Below are positions 11,930 through 24,292 of a stretch of DNA of 64,000 bases, piece by piece; positions within the stretch are counted from its first letter, which is position 1; each line of letters starts with the position of its first letter. The position numbers were made by a program, and so were the translations under genes. The DNA is from Lytechinus pictus (lineage: Eukaryota; Echinodermata; Echinoidea; Temnopleuroida; Toxopneustidae): NCBI RefSeq assembly GCF_037042905.1, contig NC_087252.1, positions 30,381,994 to 30,445,993 of the forward strand, read 5' to 3'. The notes under the pieces are model-generated. The model was not told the origin of the DNA and made no database searches. It saw only the letters and a list, made by a program, of their open reading frames with translations.

Positions 11930-14900
11930 AAAAAAAATTGCTCGCTCGCTTCGCTCGCTCGCAACTTTTTTTAAAGAAAAGTTCTGGCCTTCTCAAAATA
12001 GTCGCCTTACTACACCATTACGCCTATTCATACCATGATATGACCGGGAAATTTTTGGCTCTTGCCCCCCCCCCCCTGGCCACCGAACCCTGTTACGCCG
12101 CTGTAAAAATGCTGTGCATCATCATCATCATCATCTACCTACACACCCAAATTTTTTAAAAATCTGTTGAATATTTCATAAGATATCTTTAAGGAGCTGT
12201 GATCTTTGACCTGCATACTCCGAATTCGAACTTAGCCTGTACTATGGTGTCATGTACCTACACACCAAATTTTTTTTTAATCAATATATATAAATAAAAA
12301 TATATTTCGATTTATTGCGCGGAAACCGAGTGGGGGGGGCGGGCGAATCAACGGACAGGGGCAACGCTTAATGCCCCCTCCGGACTTTGTCTGCGGGGGC
12401 ATAATTACCAAGGAGCTGCATTTCTCAAAATAGTCGCCTTATTACACCATTACGCCTATTCATACCATGATATGACCGGGAAATTTTTGGCTCTTGCCCC
12501 CCCCCCCCCTGGCCACCGAACCCTGTTACGCCGCTGTAAAAATGCTGTGCATCATCATCATCATCTACCTACACACCCAATTTTTTTAAAAATCTGTTGC
12601 ATATTTCATAAGATATCTTTAAGGAGCTGTGATCTTTGACCTGCATACTCCGAATTCGAACTTAGCCTGTATTGGTATCATCTACCTACACACTCAAATT
12701 TGTTTAAATATGTAGAATATTTTTAAAGTAATCATGCGGAAACTAAATTGCATATTTAATGAGCCGTGACCTTTGACCTGCCGACTACGAATTCGAACTT
12801 AACCTGTATTTTGGTGTCATCTACCTACACACTCAAATTCGTTTAAATATTTAGAATATTTCATAAGTAATCATGCGGAAACTAAATTGCATATTTAATG
12901 AGCCGTGACCTTTGACCTGCCGACTCCGAACTTAGCCTGTATTTGGTGTCATCTACCTACACACCATAATTTTTATAAATCTGTTGAATATTTCATAAGT
13001 CATCATGCGAAAACCAACTCGGATATTTCATGAGCTGTGACCTTGGACCTGCAGACTCTGAATTCAAAGTTAGCCTGTACTATGGTGTCATGTACCTACA
13101 CACCAAAAATTTTTTTAATCAATATATATAAATCAAAATATATTTCGATTTATTGCGCGGAAACCAAGTGGGGGGCGGGCGAAAAAACGGACAGGGGCAA
13201 CGCTTAATGCCCCCTCCGGACTTTGTCTGCGGGGGCATAATTACCAAGGAGCTGCATTTCTCAAAATAGTCGCCTTATTACACCATTACGCCTATTCATA
13301 CCATGATATGACCGGGAAATTTTTGGCTCTTGCCCCCCCCCCCCCCTGGCCACCGAACCCTGTTACGCCGCTGTAAAAATGCTGTGCATCATCATCATCA
13401 TCTACCTACACACCCAAATTTTTTAAAAATCTGTTGCATATTTCATAAGATATCTTTAAGGAGCTGTGATCTTTGACCTGCATACTCCGAATTCGAACTT
13501 AGCCTGTATTGGTATCATCTACCTACACACTCAAATTTGTTTAAATATGTAGAATATTTTTAAAGTAATCATGCGGAAACTAAATTGCATATTTAATGAG
13601 CCGTGACCTTTGACCTGCCGACTACGAATTCGAACTTAACCTGTATTTTGGTGTCATCTACCTACACACTCAAATTCGTTTAAATATTTAGAATATTTCA
13701 TAAGTAATCATGCGGAAACTAAATTGCATATTTAATGAGCCGTGACCTTTGACCTGCCGACTCCGAACTTAGCCTGTATTTGGTGTCATCTACCTACACA
13801 CCATAATTTTTATAAATCTGTTGAATATTTCATAAGTCATCATGCGAAAACCAACTCGGATATTTCATGAGCTGTGACTTTGGACCTGCAGACTCTGAAT
13901 TCAAAGTTAGCCTGTACTATGGTGTCATGTACCTACACACCAAAAAATGTTTTAATCAATATATATAAATCGAAATATATTTCGATTTATTGCGCGGAAA
14001 CCAAGTGGGGGGGGGGGGGGGGCGGGCGAATCAACGGACAGGGGCAGCGCTTAATGCCCCCTCCGGACTTTGTCTGCGGGGGCATAATTACCAAGGAGCT
14101 GCATTTCTCAAAATAGTCGCCTTATTACACCATTACGCCTATTCATACCATGATATGACCGGGAAATGTTTGGCTCTTGCCCCCCCCCCCCGGCCACCGA
14201 ACCCTCTTACGCCGCTGTAAAAATGCTGTGCATCATCATCATCATCTACCTACACACCCAAATTTTTTTTAAATCTGTTGCATATTTCATAAGATATCTT
14301 TAAGGAGCTGTGATCTTTGACCTGCATACTCCGAATTCGAACTTAGCCTGTATTGGTATCATCTACCTACACACTCAAATTTGTTTAAATATGTAGAATA
14401 TTTTTAAAGTAATCATGCGGAAACTAAATTGCATATTTAATGAGCCGTGACCTTTGACCTGCCGACTACGAATTCGAACTTAACCTGTATTTTGGTGTCA
14501 TCTACCTACACACTCAAATTCGTTTAAATATTTAGAATATTTCATAAGTAATCATGCGGAAACTAAATTGCATATTTAATGAGCCGTGACCTTTGACCTG
14601 CCGACTCCGAACTTAGCCTGTATTTGGTGTCATCTACCTACACACCATAATTTTTATAAATCTGTTGAATATTTCATAAGTCATCATGCGAAAACCAACT
14701 CGGATATTTCATGAGCTGTGACCTTGGACCTGCAGACTCTGAATTCAAAGTTAGCCTGTACTATGGTGTCATGTACCTACACACCAAAATTTTTTTAAAT
14801 CAATATATATAAATCAAAATATATTTCGATTTATTGCATGGAAACCAAGTGGGGGGGCGGGCGAATCAACGGACAGGGGCAACGCTTAATGCCCCCTCCG

Positions 14901-16515
14901 GACTTTGTCTGCGGGGGCATAATTACCAAGGAGCTGCATTTCTCAAAATAGTCGCCTTATTACACCATTACGCCTATTCATACCATGATATGACCGGGAA
15001 ATTTTTGGCTCTTGCCCCCCCCCCCCCCCCCCCTGGCCACCGAACCCTGTTACGCCGCTGTAAAAATGCTGTGCATCATCATCATCATCTACCTACACAC
15101 CCAAATTTTTTAAAAATCTGTTGCATATTTCATAAGATATCTTTAAGGAGCTGTGATCTTTGACCTGCATACTCCGAATTCGAACTTAGCCTGTATTGGT
15201 ATCATCTACCTACACACTCAAATTTGTTTAAATATGTAGAATATTTTTAAAGTAATCATGCGGAAACTAAATTGCATATTTAATGAGCCGTGACCTTTGA
15301 CCTGCCGACTACGAATTCGAACTTAACCTGTATTTTGGTGTCATCTACCTACACACTCAAATTCGTTTAAATATTTAGAATATTTCATAAGTAATCATGC
15401 GGAAACTAAATTGCATATTTAATGAGCCGTGACCTTTGACCTGCCGACTCCGAACTTAGCCTGTATTTGGTGTCATCTACCTACACACCATAATTTTTAT
15501 AAATCTGTTGAATATTTCATAAGTCATCATGCGAAAACCAACTCGGATATTTCATGAGCTGTGACTTTGGACCTGCAGACTCTGAATTCAAAGTTAGCCT
15601 GTACTATGGTGTCATGTACCTACACACCAAAAATTTTTTTAATCAATATATATAAATCGAAATATATTTCGATTTATTGCGCGGAAACCAAGTGGGGGGG
15701 GGGGGGGGGCGGGCAAATCAACGGACAGGGGCAGCGCTTAATGCCCCCTCCGGACTTTGTCTGCGGGGGCATAATTACCAAGGAGCTGCATTTCTCAAAA
15801 TAGTCGCCTTATTACACCATTACGCCTATTCATACCATGATATGACCGGGAAATGTTTGGCTCTTGCCCCCCCCCCCCCCGGCCACCGAACCCTGTTACG
15901 CCGCTGTAAAAATGCTGTGCATCATCATCATCATCTACCTACACACCCAAATTTTTTAAAAATCTGTTGCATATTTCATAAGATATCTTTAAGGAGCTTT
16001 GATCTTTGACCTGCATACTCCGAATTCGAACTTAGCCTGTATTGGTATCATCTACCTACACACTCAAATTTGTTTAAATATGTAGTAATGTAGAATATTT
16101 TTAAAGTAATCATGCGGAACCTAAATTGCATATTTAATGAGCCGTGACCTTTAACCTGCCGACTACGAATTCGAACTTAACCTGTATTTTGGTGTCATCT
16201 ACCTACACACTCAAATTCGTTTAAATATGTAGAATATTTCATAAGTCATCATGTGGAAACCAACTCGGATATTTCATGAGCTGTGACCTTGGACCTGCAG
16301 ACTGCGAATTCAAAGTTAGCCTGTACTATGGTGTCATATACCTACACACCAAAATTTTTTTTAATCAATATATATAAATCGAAATATATTTCGATTTATT
16401 GCGCGGAAACCAAGTGGGGGGGGGGGGGGCGGGCGAATCAACGGACAGGGGCAACGCTTAATGCCCCCTCCGGACTTTGTCTGCGGGGGCATAATTACCG
16501 AGGAGCTGCATTTGA
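11930..16515. repeat. Higher-order satellite: ~840-bp units made of ~136-bp monomers
   Basis: The anchor GGAAACC before the G-run occurs at about 12321, 13159, 13997, 14841, 15683 and 16405, giving periods of 838, 838, 844, 842 and a shorter last unit of 722. Inside a unit, GACCTGC recurs at 12638, 12775, 12914 and 13046 (about 132-139 bp apart), then 13475; the longer interval carries a ~290-bp segment with a G-run, GGGCGGGC, CGGACAGGGGCAACGC, a C-run and CATCATCATC. Units are nearly identical. Small open frames here are only in-phase satellite reading. Confidence 0.88.
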
Positions 16516-17059
16516 AGCGAGCCTGAATCAAGGCTGTGAAATTCATTAGCGCCACCATCTGGCTTCCTTTTATTTGCGTAAAAAGAAGAGACACGCGAAG
16601 TCACTTTCTAGTCCAAACTCCAAAGTAATCAAATTTGCTTTTTTTTTTAAATATGATTTTGATTTAATTAAAAATATACTATTGACTTTTTGTATTATGG
16701 CTACTCACCGCAAAGCGCCCCGGTGAGTAGCGAGGAGTTTCGGCAAATATTAATTCTGTATTGTAATGAAGCGATGTTTGCCAACTTCACAGAAATCCAG
16801 GGCCAAATGCAGTTCGGTGTACGAGGTTAGTACTATAGTCGATCTATACATGTACTGTAGCAACTATATGTAGCAACTAACCTCGAACTAGTAATGAGTG
16901 GGGCCAGGGCCAGTACCACAACTACGGTATACTAGTACAGCAGGCGATGGTTCGTGTAAGCTCCACTACACTTCACTACTGCTAACCTCCGCTTCACCTA
17001 TAGGCTATAGTGGAGTGTTTAATGGCTGGCTATACGAACCATCGCCTGATTTTTTTAGG

Positions 17060-17495
17060 CCTAGTCACTCAAGGGTTCATTACATGCCGCCGCGCACAGA
17101 AAAATCAAGCAATAGAAGTTGTGTGTTGTGGACACCAGAAGTGGGATCACAGCACGCGTGACCCACTAGTTAGAAATCCATTGCCAAACGTGGTTAATGG
17201 TGCGAGGTTAGTATACTAATACTAACCTCGCAATACACGTGAGTCACTGAGTGGAGTAGCCTAACGTTAAGTTAGAACTTAGAGTTTCATACGGCATGTA
17301 CGGCCCACTCACACATATTGCGAGGTTAGTATTAGTATACTAACCTTGCACCACGAACCGCGTTTGGCAGTGGATTTCTAACTAGTGGGTCGCGCGTGCT
17401 GGGATTTCACTTCTTGGGTCCACAACACACGACTTCTATGGCTTGATTTTTCTGTGCGCGGCGGCATGTAATGAACCCTTGGGTGTGTACGGCCA
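17060..17495. mobile_element. Foldback element with ~160-bp arms and CGAGGTTAGTATAC motifs
   Basis: 17068-17225 pairs with the reverse complement of 17320-17490: both contain CATGCCGCCGCGCACAGAAA, the TCTAACTAGTGGGTC block (or its complement) and CGAGGTTAGTATAC. Another GCGAGGTTAGTAC palindrome lies at 16820-16890. Non-coding. Confidence 0.6.
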
Positions 17496-18004
17496 GGCAT
17501 CAATAACTTTTGTTGTCATCCAATTTCAATGAAATTTTCAGCATTTTGCTCGAAATGAATTTTACATTATTTATTAAGATCAAGGCCTAAATATCTTCAA
17601 CCTGTATAATTCATAACCATTTTACTTTTTAGGTGTGCAGAAAAGACCAACCCCCCCCCCCCCAATGGTCTGCTGACTACAGTACATAAACTTAAATACA
17701 CGGGACTAGTATTGTTACACAGCTTTTTGCAAATGCAAGTTTGGTAACGACTAACGAATTCCCATTTTTTTTTCAACGTAATTTTGAAGTCGAAAACATA
17801 GCTGAACTTACGAATGCAATGTCCGTCCACATCCTACCGATTAGAGCAGTTGTATGCAGCTCATGTAGGCATGAATAACGTGAAATCTAAGCTAATAAGT
17901 TCACCAACATGCCAATCTGAGCTGTGAAAAAGTGTGATCGTCCGGAGCGAAAACAGCTTGAGCAAGGTGCAGCCAATCAGCGACCTTCTTATGTCCCCTT
18001 CGAG

Positions 18005-18235
18005 ACAGAGGAGACGAAATGATTTTATGTCAAAAAGACTCAAAACACAAAATCATTTCGTCGACGAAATAATTTTGTGTCAAAACCACAAAATCATTTC
18101 GTCGACGAAATTTTTTTGTGTTTTGACACAAAATCATTTCGTCGACAAAATTTTTTTGTGTTTTGACACAAAATCATTTCGTCAACGAAATTTTTTTGTG
18201 GTTTTGACACAAAATGATTTCGTCGACGGAATAGA
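18005..18235. repeat. ~40-bp minisatellite with CGTCGACG palindromes
   Basis: Units like ACAAAATCATTTCGTCGAC then GAAATTTTTTTGTGTTTTG repeat about five times. Each unit has the self-complementary TTTCGTCGACGAAA. Confidence 0.75.
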
Positions 18236-18239
18236 TTTT

Positions 18240-18665
18240 CGCATCGCAACGAAATAAATTTTGTGGACGCAATTACATTTAGTCTCGACGAAAATTGATT
18301 TTGTGTGACAAAAAATAATTTCGTATACGAAATAAAACTGCGTCATGACGAAATGATTTTCATATGAACAAAAACACATTTTGTGTACGGAATGGCGTGA
18401 ATTGGACGGAATTTACCATCGGACATTTGGTGCGCCATTTCGTTTGATAAAAATTCATTTCGTATGGCACGCCAAATAAACTTTGTGGACGCAATTACAT
18501 TTCGTCTGGACGAAATTGATTTCGTGCATTTCGTCGAGACGAAATTGATTTTGTGTGACAAAAAATAAATTTTGTGTACGAAATAAAAAAGCGTCATGAC
18601 GAAATGATTTTCGTCTGAATAAAAACACATTTTGTGTACGGAATGCCGTGATTTGGACGGAAAAC
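18240..18665. repeat. Two direct copies of a ~170-190-bp TTTCGT-rich repeat
   Basis: 18263-18410 and 18486-18662 share GACGCAATTACATTT, GATTTTGTGTGACAAAAAAT, GCGTCATGACGAAATGATTTT and AACACATTTTGTGTACGGAAT. The second has a ~20-bp additional TTTCGTCGAGACG piece. Confidence 0.7.
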
Positions 18666-18689
18666 ACTGGCGGACACTTGGCGCCCCAT

Positions 18690-18736
18690 ACCCCCTGCCC
18701 CCCCCCCCCCCCCCCCCCCGTAGGTACGCTAGTGGC
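18690..18736. mobile_element. Right-end remnant of a hAT-like element
   Basis: A long C-run followed by CCCCGTAGGTACGCTAGTGG is the same terminus as the intact element at 45521-45824. No left end was found. Confidence 0.45.
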
Positions 18737-19306
18737 TTTGGGTCATGTTACGATGTTAATTACAATTGGAGGGCAAATTCACAATAATAGTTAATTTTAT
18801 GAAAAGGGGCAACGTTCTCACCTGGTCATTAATAATATTTGTTTTTCTCGGAATTTAAGAAGTGTTCCGAAGTTTACTTAAGATTCATCAACATCGCATC
18901 AGGTTGTTAACAGTTATGTGCGAGGATTATTTGAAATTTCAACCGTTTGAATTATCTTTTTTTGCATTTGCATCAAAGATATGCCCTTTGCAAGTACCCC
19001 CTTTTCTCCTGAGATAACCTCTTAATCTTGAACAACTGAGTATAGATTTTTAAACGCTAACTCCACTGAGGAAACCAAGGTCTCTTTTTCTTATGTTATC
19101 AAAATGCCATCAAAACAATATTGAACTTTTGACTTCACAAAATGGTAATCCTAAATCCATCATAAAGATAAAGAGAGATAGTCTGGTGTATATAACTACT
19201 TTATTGGATCATCCTCGTGCTTTTTAAATTCAGTAGTATAATGCCATACATATGTAATTATTCTGTTAATTAATTTCTGAGCTGCGAGTTTTTATGCCAG
19301 CGGTGA

Positions 19307-20293
19307 AATTTGCCAAGAGCACAGGTAGCAGCTATAGTTGTTAAGGTCAACCTCGGAAATGGATTCACCCAGGCAGTTCTCCAGTATGCATTCTGCGTTC
19401 CGTTGTCCTTGGTGTTGTTCGTCATAGGCGCAAGTATGGACCTCCAAGAGATCGCAAGTTCTTTCAAGCATCCCATCCCAATTTTTATCGGACTCTTTTG
19501 CCAGTTCGTTATTATACCCGCCTTGTCACTTGGTATTGTAAGGGTACTACGACTTGAGGCTGGGTACGCATTGGGCCTTCTTCTAAAGGGGTGCAGCCCC
19601 GGTGGTAAGCTCGGCAATGACCTTACTAATCTACTCGATGCAGCTCGATGACAGCTTGCTCGACAACACTGGCCTTGGCAACTATGCAACTATGCCCTTG
19701 AATATATTCATATACACAAGGTTCTTGAATAATTCCGAACAGATTGAAACCCCGTATGCTCAGATTGCAATGCAGATAGCCGTTCTCATGATCCCCATTC
19801 TACTTGGAATCTTGCTCAAGTATTAGCTTCCACACATAAGGGACAAGGTAATGAAGATTCTAAAGCCTGCTGTGGTGGTCGTTTCACTAGCCTTTCTTTG
19901 TATGCTGCTGCCCTTGGTTTGGTATTTGTTTTTTTCTCCCTTAGATGTCTACATCGCTGCTTTCCTGCTACCCTTGAGTGGACTATTCTTCGGTGAACTT
20001 ATTGCAAAAATGTTGAAACTGCCCAACAACAAAGTGATTGCCATTTCCATGGAGACGGGCGTTCAGAACGGTCTGTTCGCTATTGTAGTCCTCAAGGCCG
20101 TGTACCCATCACCGGAAGCAGATTTGGCTCGTTCGGCGCCAACTTTATCCTTCCTGTCAATGCTTCTCTTTGGTCTCACACTGATCATCGGAAGGGTCGT
20201 CCACACTACACCAGGTTTGTAAGCAGCCGGAAAGCAGATGAAGACACCCAAAATATAACCAAGGCTCACTCAGATGATCAAGGCAAAGAATAG
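19307..20293 (+). pseudogene. Intronless SLC10-family (bile acid:sodium symporter) pseudogene
   Basis: Three pieces read as one SLC10 transporter. Frame 1 (19307-~19640) gives FVIGASMDLQEI, IFIGLFCQFVIIPALSL and LLKGCSPGGKLGNDLTNLL, matching the family's CCPGG.(S/G)N..T motif. A 1-nt frameshift near 19640 moves to DSLLDN...MPLNIFIYTRF and ALLMIPIL-like membrane segments. That frame meets an in-frame TAG at 19824, continues through KPAVVVVSLAFL, LLPLSGLFFGEL and SMETGVQNG (family motif ETG.QN), and stops at 20220. A charged tail (SSRKADEDT, DDQGKE) continues one base out of frame to 20293. There is no intron where family genes normally have several, so it looks like a decayed retrocopy; the 5' end is missing. 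Confidence 0.8.
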
Positions 20294-20455
20294 GAGGAAA
20301 ACGGCATGGCGGTTGTTCTCACCTCTATAAACACCTTTGGTGATGGAGAAATGGCATCAGAAGACATTGTCCCTAGTGGTACAAGTCTTTCTAATTACGC
20401 TGTCAGGGATTATAATGTTGGGGTTGGTGGAAGTGGTGACGGTGGTGGTGAGGAT

Positions 20456-20575
20456 CAGTAGCGGACCGTGACCCGGAGGAGACAAAGCATGGGGGGGGGG
20501 CACTGTATTGTTTGTGAACAATGCTGTCCCCCCCCCCCCAATGCTTTGTCTCCTCCGGGTCACGGTCCGCCACTG
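20456..20575. mobile_element. hAT-like MITE just 3' of the SLC10 pseudogene
   Basis: Ends CAGTAGCGGACC and GGTCCGCCACTG are inverted, and about 44 bp of each arm pairs (CCCGGAGGAGACAAAGCAT plus G-run against the complement). Flanks GTGAGGAT and GTGGCGAT are 8-bp candidate target duplications with two mismatches. Confidence 0.65.
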
Positions 20576-21148
20576 GTGGCGATAGTGGTGGCGGTGGCAG
20601 TACAACGATTAGTAACATTGCACACAAAATTCCCATATTTCTGGTCAAAATCCCCCCTAAAAAAATATCGCAGTAGGTGCTCTTTTGTATATAATAGTTG
20701 CAATATAAATGTTTTTTTGTTTGTTAAGTATTGCCGTTATATCATGATGATTTTCATCGTTATTGTTATTTTCATTATCATTTTTGTTTTGCTTAAAGTT
20801 ATCGTTATTGATGTTGCTTATCATTTCCCCCTTTCCATTCCATTTCTTTTATATCGTATTTTTCTTTTGATTCATTTCAATATTATAATTCAAAATAGAT
20901 ATAGTACACATCGTCACCAGCAAATCACAAACAATGATAATTACATTATATCAGTACATAGGCACATGACTTTAGCACGGTTAGTGCTTCTTTTAAATGA
21001 CACATGAATACCAATCACGCATTCCTCTATTATGTAGACCACTTGCCTATAACAAGGCACACAAAATCATAGGGTTTTAACAGAAAACGAAAAATCAGAA
21101 ATACCCCTACTGAATACCTAATTAGTAGTGGACAAACGATAAAGGCAA

Positions 21149-21450
21149 AAAATCAATGATTTGTGTTATTTTCATGATGCTTTTTGTGCTTGTCCTTGTA
21201 AATATGCAACGAGCAAGCTCGCTGTACTTATCCCTGTCCTTATCATTTTGTATTTCATTATTTTAAATTGTGCTTAATCAAAGTTATCGTTCAAAAAAAA
21301 AAAAACAGTCAATGATTTGTGTTATTTTTATGATGCTTTATTGTGCTTGTCCATGTAAATATGCAATGAGCAAACACTCAATACTTATCTTTGTACTTAT
21401 CATTTTGTATTTCATTATTTTAAATTTGCTTAATCAAATTTATCGTTCAA
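21149..21450. repeat. Tandem duplication, ~150-bp unit
   Basis: Two copies share CAATGATTTGTGTTATTTT, GTAAATATGCAA and TTGTATTTCATTATTTTAAAT, separated by a poly-A tract. Confidence 0.7.
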
Positions 21451-21544
21451 GAATGAAAAAAAGTAGGATTGGCTAAACAGAAAACCACTTTCTAACAGGG
21501 GAGAGTTAAAGGATTCCTCTGGGCTGAAAATACAGAGCCCAGTT

Positions 21545-22310
21545 GCCTTAGGGGTAAGGTCCATTTTTCATCAAATTTGAACGTTTTGTCTCAATGTATA
21601 GATTTTTAGTAGCACTATATTAAAATGATACCAAAGGAAAGTTGAAATACCCATTAAAAAGTGAAAACAAATGACAAAGATTTTTTTTTTCAAAAGGGGT
21701 TAGGTCCATTTCAGTTAGGTTGCAAAAAGGGTTAGGTCCACAAAGAGATTTGTTGGAAAGAATAAAACAAAAATATGAAGACAGGTAGATTTCTTTTATA
21801 CCCGATTTTATGTCACATGGTAGGGTATCATTCATGTTTAGTTTCGCGTAAGAATATTGCAATATGGGAGAATAAATAAAAATTTAGTTTAATGGAGTGG
21901 ACCTAACCCCTTTTGCAACCAAATTTTCCTGAAGAGCTCATTTTTAAAAAGGGGTTAGGTCCATCTTTAAAAAAATTGTTTTTTGTCTCAAAACCTATAG
22001 ATTTTTAGTCGCTCTGATGATACCAAACAACATTTTAAATTCACATAAAACGTGAATAAAAGTGGCTAAGAAAATCACTTTTTTTATTCAAAAGAGATTG
22101 GTCCACAATGATAATAAAAAACATATAGAAAAACAAATTAGGACAGGTAAATTTCTTTGATACCCAAATTTATTTTTACATGATAAGGTAGTACATCATA
22201 GCAATTTAGTTTGTCTTAATAATATTGCAATAAGTGAGAATAATACGAAAAATATTATTTTTCTCGGAATGGTCCAAAGTGGACGTGACCCCCCTTTGCA
22301 ACCAAAATCT
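21545..22310. repeat. GGGGTTAGGTCCA repeat cluster
   Basis: GGGGT(T/A)AGGTCCA occurs at about 21552, 21705, 21728 and 21950, with the inverted GGACCTAACCCCTTTTGC at 21900. The units after 21550 and 21950 align over ~150 bp (TTTTGTCTCAA, ATAGATTTTTAGT, GATACCAAA). A related fragment lies at 39065-39160. Confidence 0.55.
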
Positions 22311-22314
22311 TAAA

Positions 22315-22850
22315 ATATTGATATCTAATAAATAGAGTAAAAATCAAAGAGGATTTGCTGATAATTTCATCAAAATTCGATAACAAATGAGGAAGTTATT
22401 TAATTTTAAACTTTAACAATATATTGTGAAAACAGTTATACGCACGTCGTCTTGAATATTCATTAAGTGGGCTGATGATGTCACATCCTCACTTTCCTTT
22501 TTATTATGTTGTCTGAAAGACATGTCTCCCTCATTCAAAAAAAAATTTCAGCGATGAATATCGATTGCACTTAATCAGTTTTTAAATCATTTGTACTAGT
22601 TCTTGGAGGAGGATATTGAATAAACACAATTTCATACAATACATAACAAGAGAAAGTTGGGATGTGACATCATTAGTTTGCTCACTAAATATTCATGAAA
22701 AAAATACCAAAAGCTGCTTTACCGGAACAACGTTAATCTGTAAAATAACCCATAACTTTTTTATTCTTTGTCCGATTTTGATCAAATTGCCAGTGTTTTG
22801 ATTGTATGACTTTCTATTTTATTTATTCATATTATTTTATTTCCAGCCTG
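22315..22850. repeat. Possible diverged foldback element
   Basis: The left side (ATTTCATCAAAATTCGATAAC, GGAAGTTATTT) and right side (AACCCATAACTTTTTTATTC, GATTTTGATCAAATTG) are roughly complementary, like the larger TTAA-type foldbacks. Weak case. Confidence 0.35.
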
Positions 22851-23167
22851 GATTACCGATTTAATTTTTATCTCATGAAGTCATAGTAGTGCAATAATGA
22901 TTACGACAAAAAACAACAATAATAATACAAGAATTTGGAGATATGTCGTCATGAACCAGCATATTGCCTAATCATGACAGCCTGGTTATCTTAATAATCC
23001 TTTAATGTAAATTATTACTGAGATTTAAAATTGACAGATTATGATGCTTCTTCCAACGTTTTGCTCGATGAATTACATTTCAATACCAATACGTAATTAT
23101 CAGTCCAGAGCATCCCTTTATCGATTTTTTTTCTATATACCTTTCGGTAAAAGATCGTAGAAATATA

Positions 23168-23994
23168 CAGTGCGTCCCAGGAAAAACGAAACCAAGATTT
23201 AGCGATGATTTATCATAACTTCATCATAAATAAAATAGACAAATGACCTATCAATGTAAAGCTTAGAGTCTCCTCTTTCATCTGGTATTACTTAGATTAT
23301 TCCTCATTCACGCATGAGTGAAGTGAGCAAAAACAATTCGATGAAAGGATGCCAAAAACTTATTTGGCGGGGGGTATCTGAATTTCAAATGGAAAATCAC
23401 ATGACTAAAAAGTTCAATATCTGCTCTTTTCTTTGATACCTTAATCACAGAAAATGGTCAAGAAGTAAAAAAGCTATGATCCCTCGAAACAATGCTTGTA
23501 TTTCCATAATTTCATTAAATAAACGCGTTTTCAACGGTTTCCCACAGAAGCTATCGCACGGTAACAAAATACTTCATGCATGGCTGATCGTCAACAAAAC
23601 GGAGTGTCGAGTGAGTTTGAACGCTAGCCTGGAAAACCTCTTCATTTTCTGAAATTATTGAAATTCAAGCCTTATTTCAAGTAACCAGAACTTTGTTACT
23701 TCTTGACCATTTTCTGTAATTGAGGTATCAAATTAAAGAGCAAATATTGAACCTTTTAAAAATGTGGTTTTCTTTTTAAAACCCAGATACGGCCCGCCAA
23801 GTGACTTTTTGGTATCCCCTTTTCAAATTGTTTTTGCTCACTCATGCGTGAATGGATAATAATAATAAAAGTTATTTCAGATAAAAGAGGAGATTCTACG
23901 CTTTATAATGGTAGGTCATTTGTCTATTGTATTTGTGATTTAGTTATGATAAATCATCGATGAATCTCGGTTTCGTTTTTTGTGGCACGCACTG
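23168..23994. mobile_element. Tc1/mariner-like MITE, copy 1
   Basis: Ends CAGTGCGTCCC / GGC(A)CGCACTG with TA on both sides (23166-67 and 23995-96). Arms of nearly 400 bp are inverted (GATTTATCATAACTTCATC against GATAAATCATCGATG). No transposase frame. Confidence 0.75.
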
Positions 23995-24292
23995 TATATT
24001 TCAATTACTTTTGTCGAAATAAGACAGTAATTTTACGTGTTTTATCTTCAAACGACAGTCTTCAGAGGTAAGGTGTAATCTTTTTATTGCTTCACATTAA
24101 AGGTGACATCTGCGTTCATTGATGAAAAATTCTACAATAACTATTTCCAATCGTTTCCGTTATGGGCAAGGAAACGAGAAGTCTGTGAACAGTGACGGGA
24201 GAATTTTGCGCAACTGGGTATCCTCCTTTAAATGGTGACGAAGTGTGTCAATAATGTTTACGATATTATTTATATCGATGCTATATCTATAG

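Noticed and set aside
13874-16549. Several near-identical 80-110-residue open frames
   Set aside because: They are the same satellite unit read in frame; they recur with the 840-bp period and have no domain or start context.
20468-21007. 179-residue plus-strand open frame after the SLC10 pseudogene
   Set aside because: It starts inside a MITE and runs through AT-rich sequence without any protein-like pattern.
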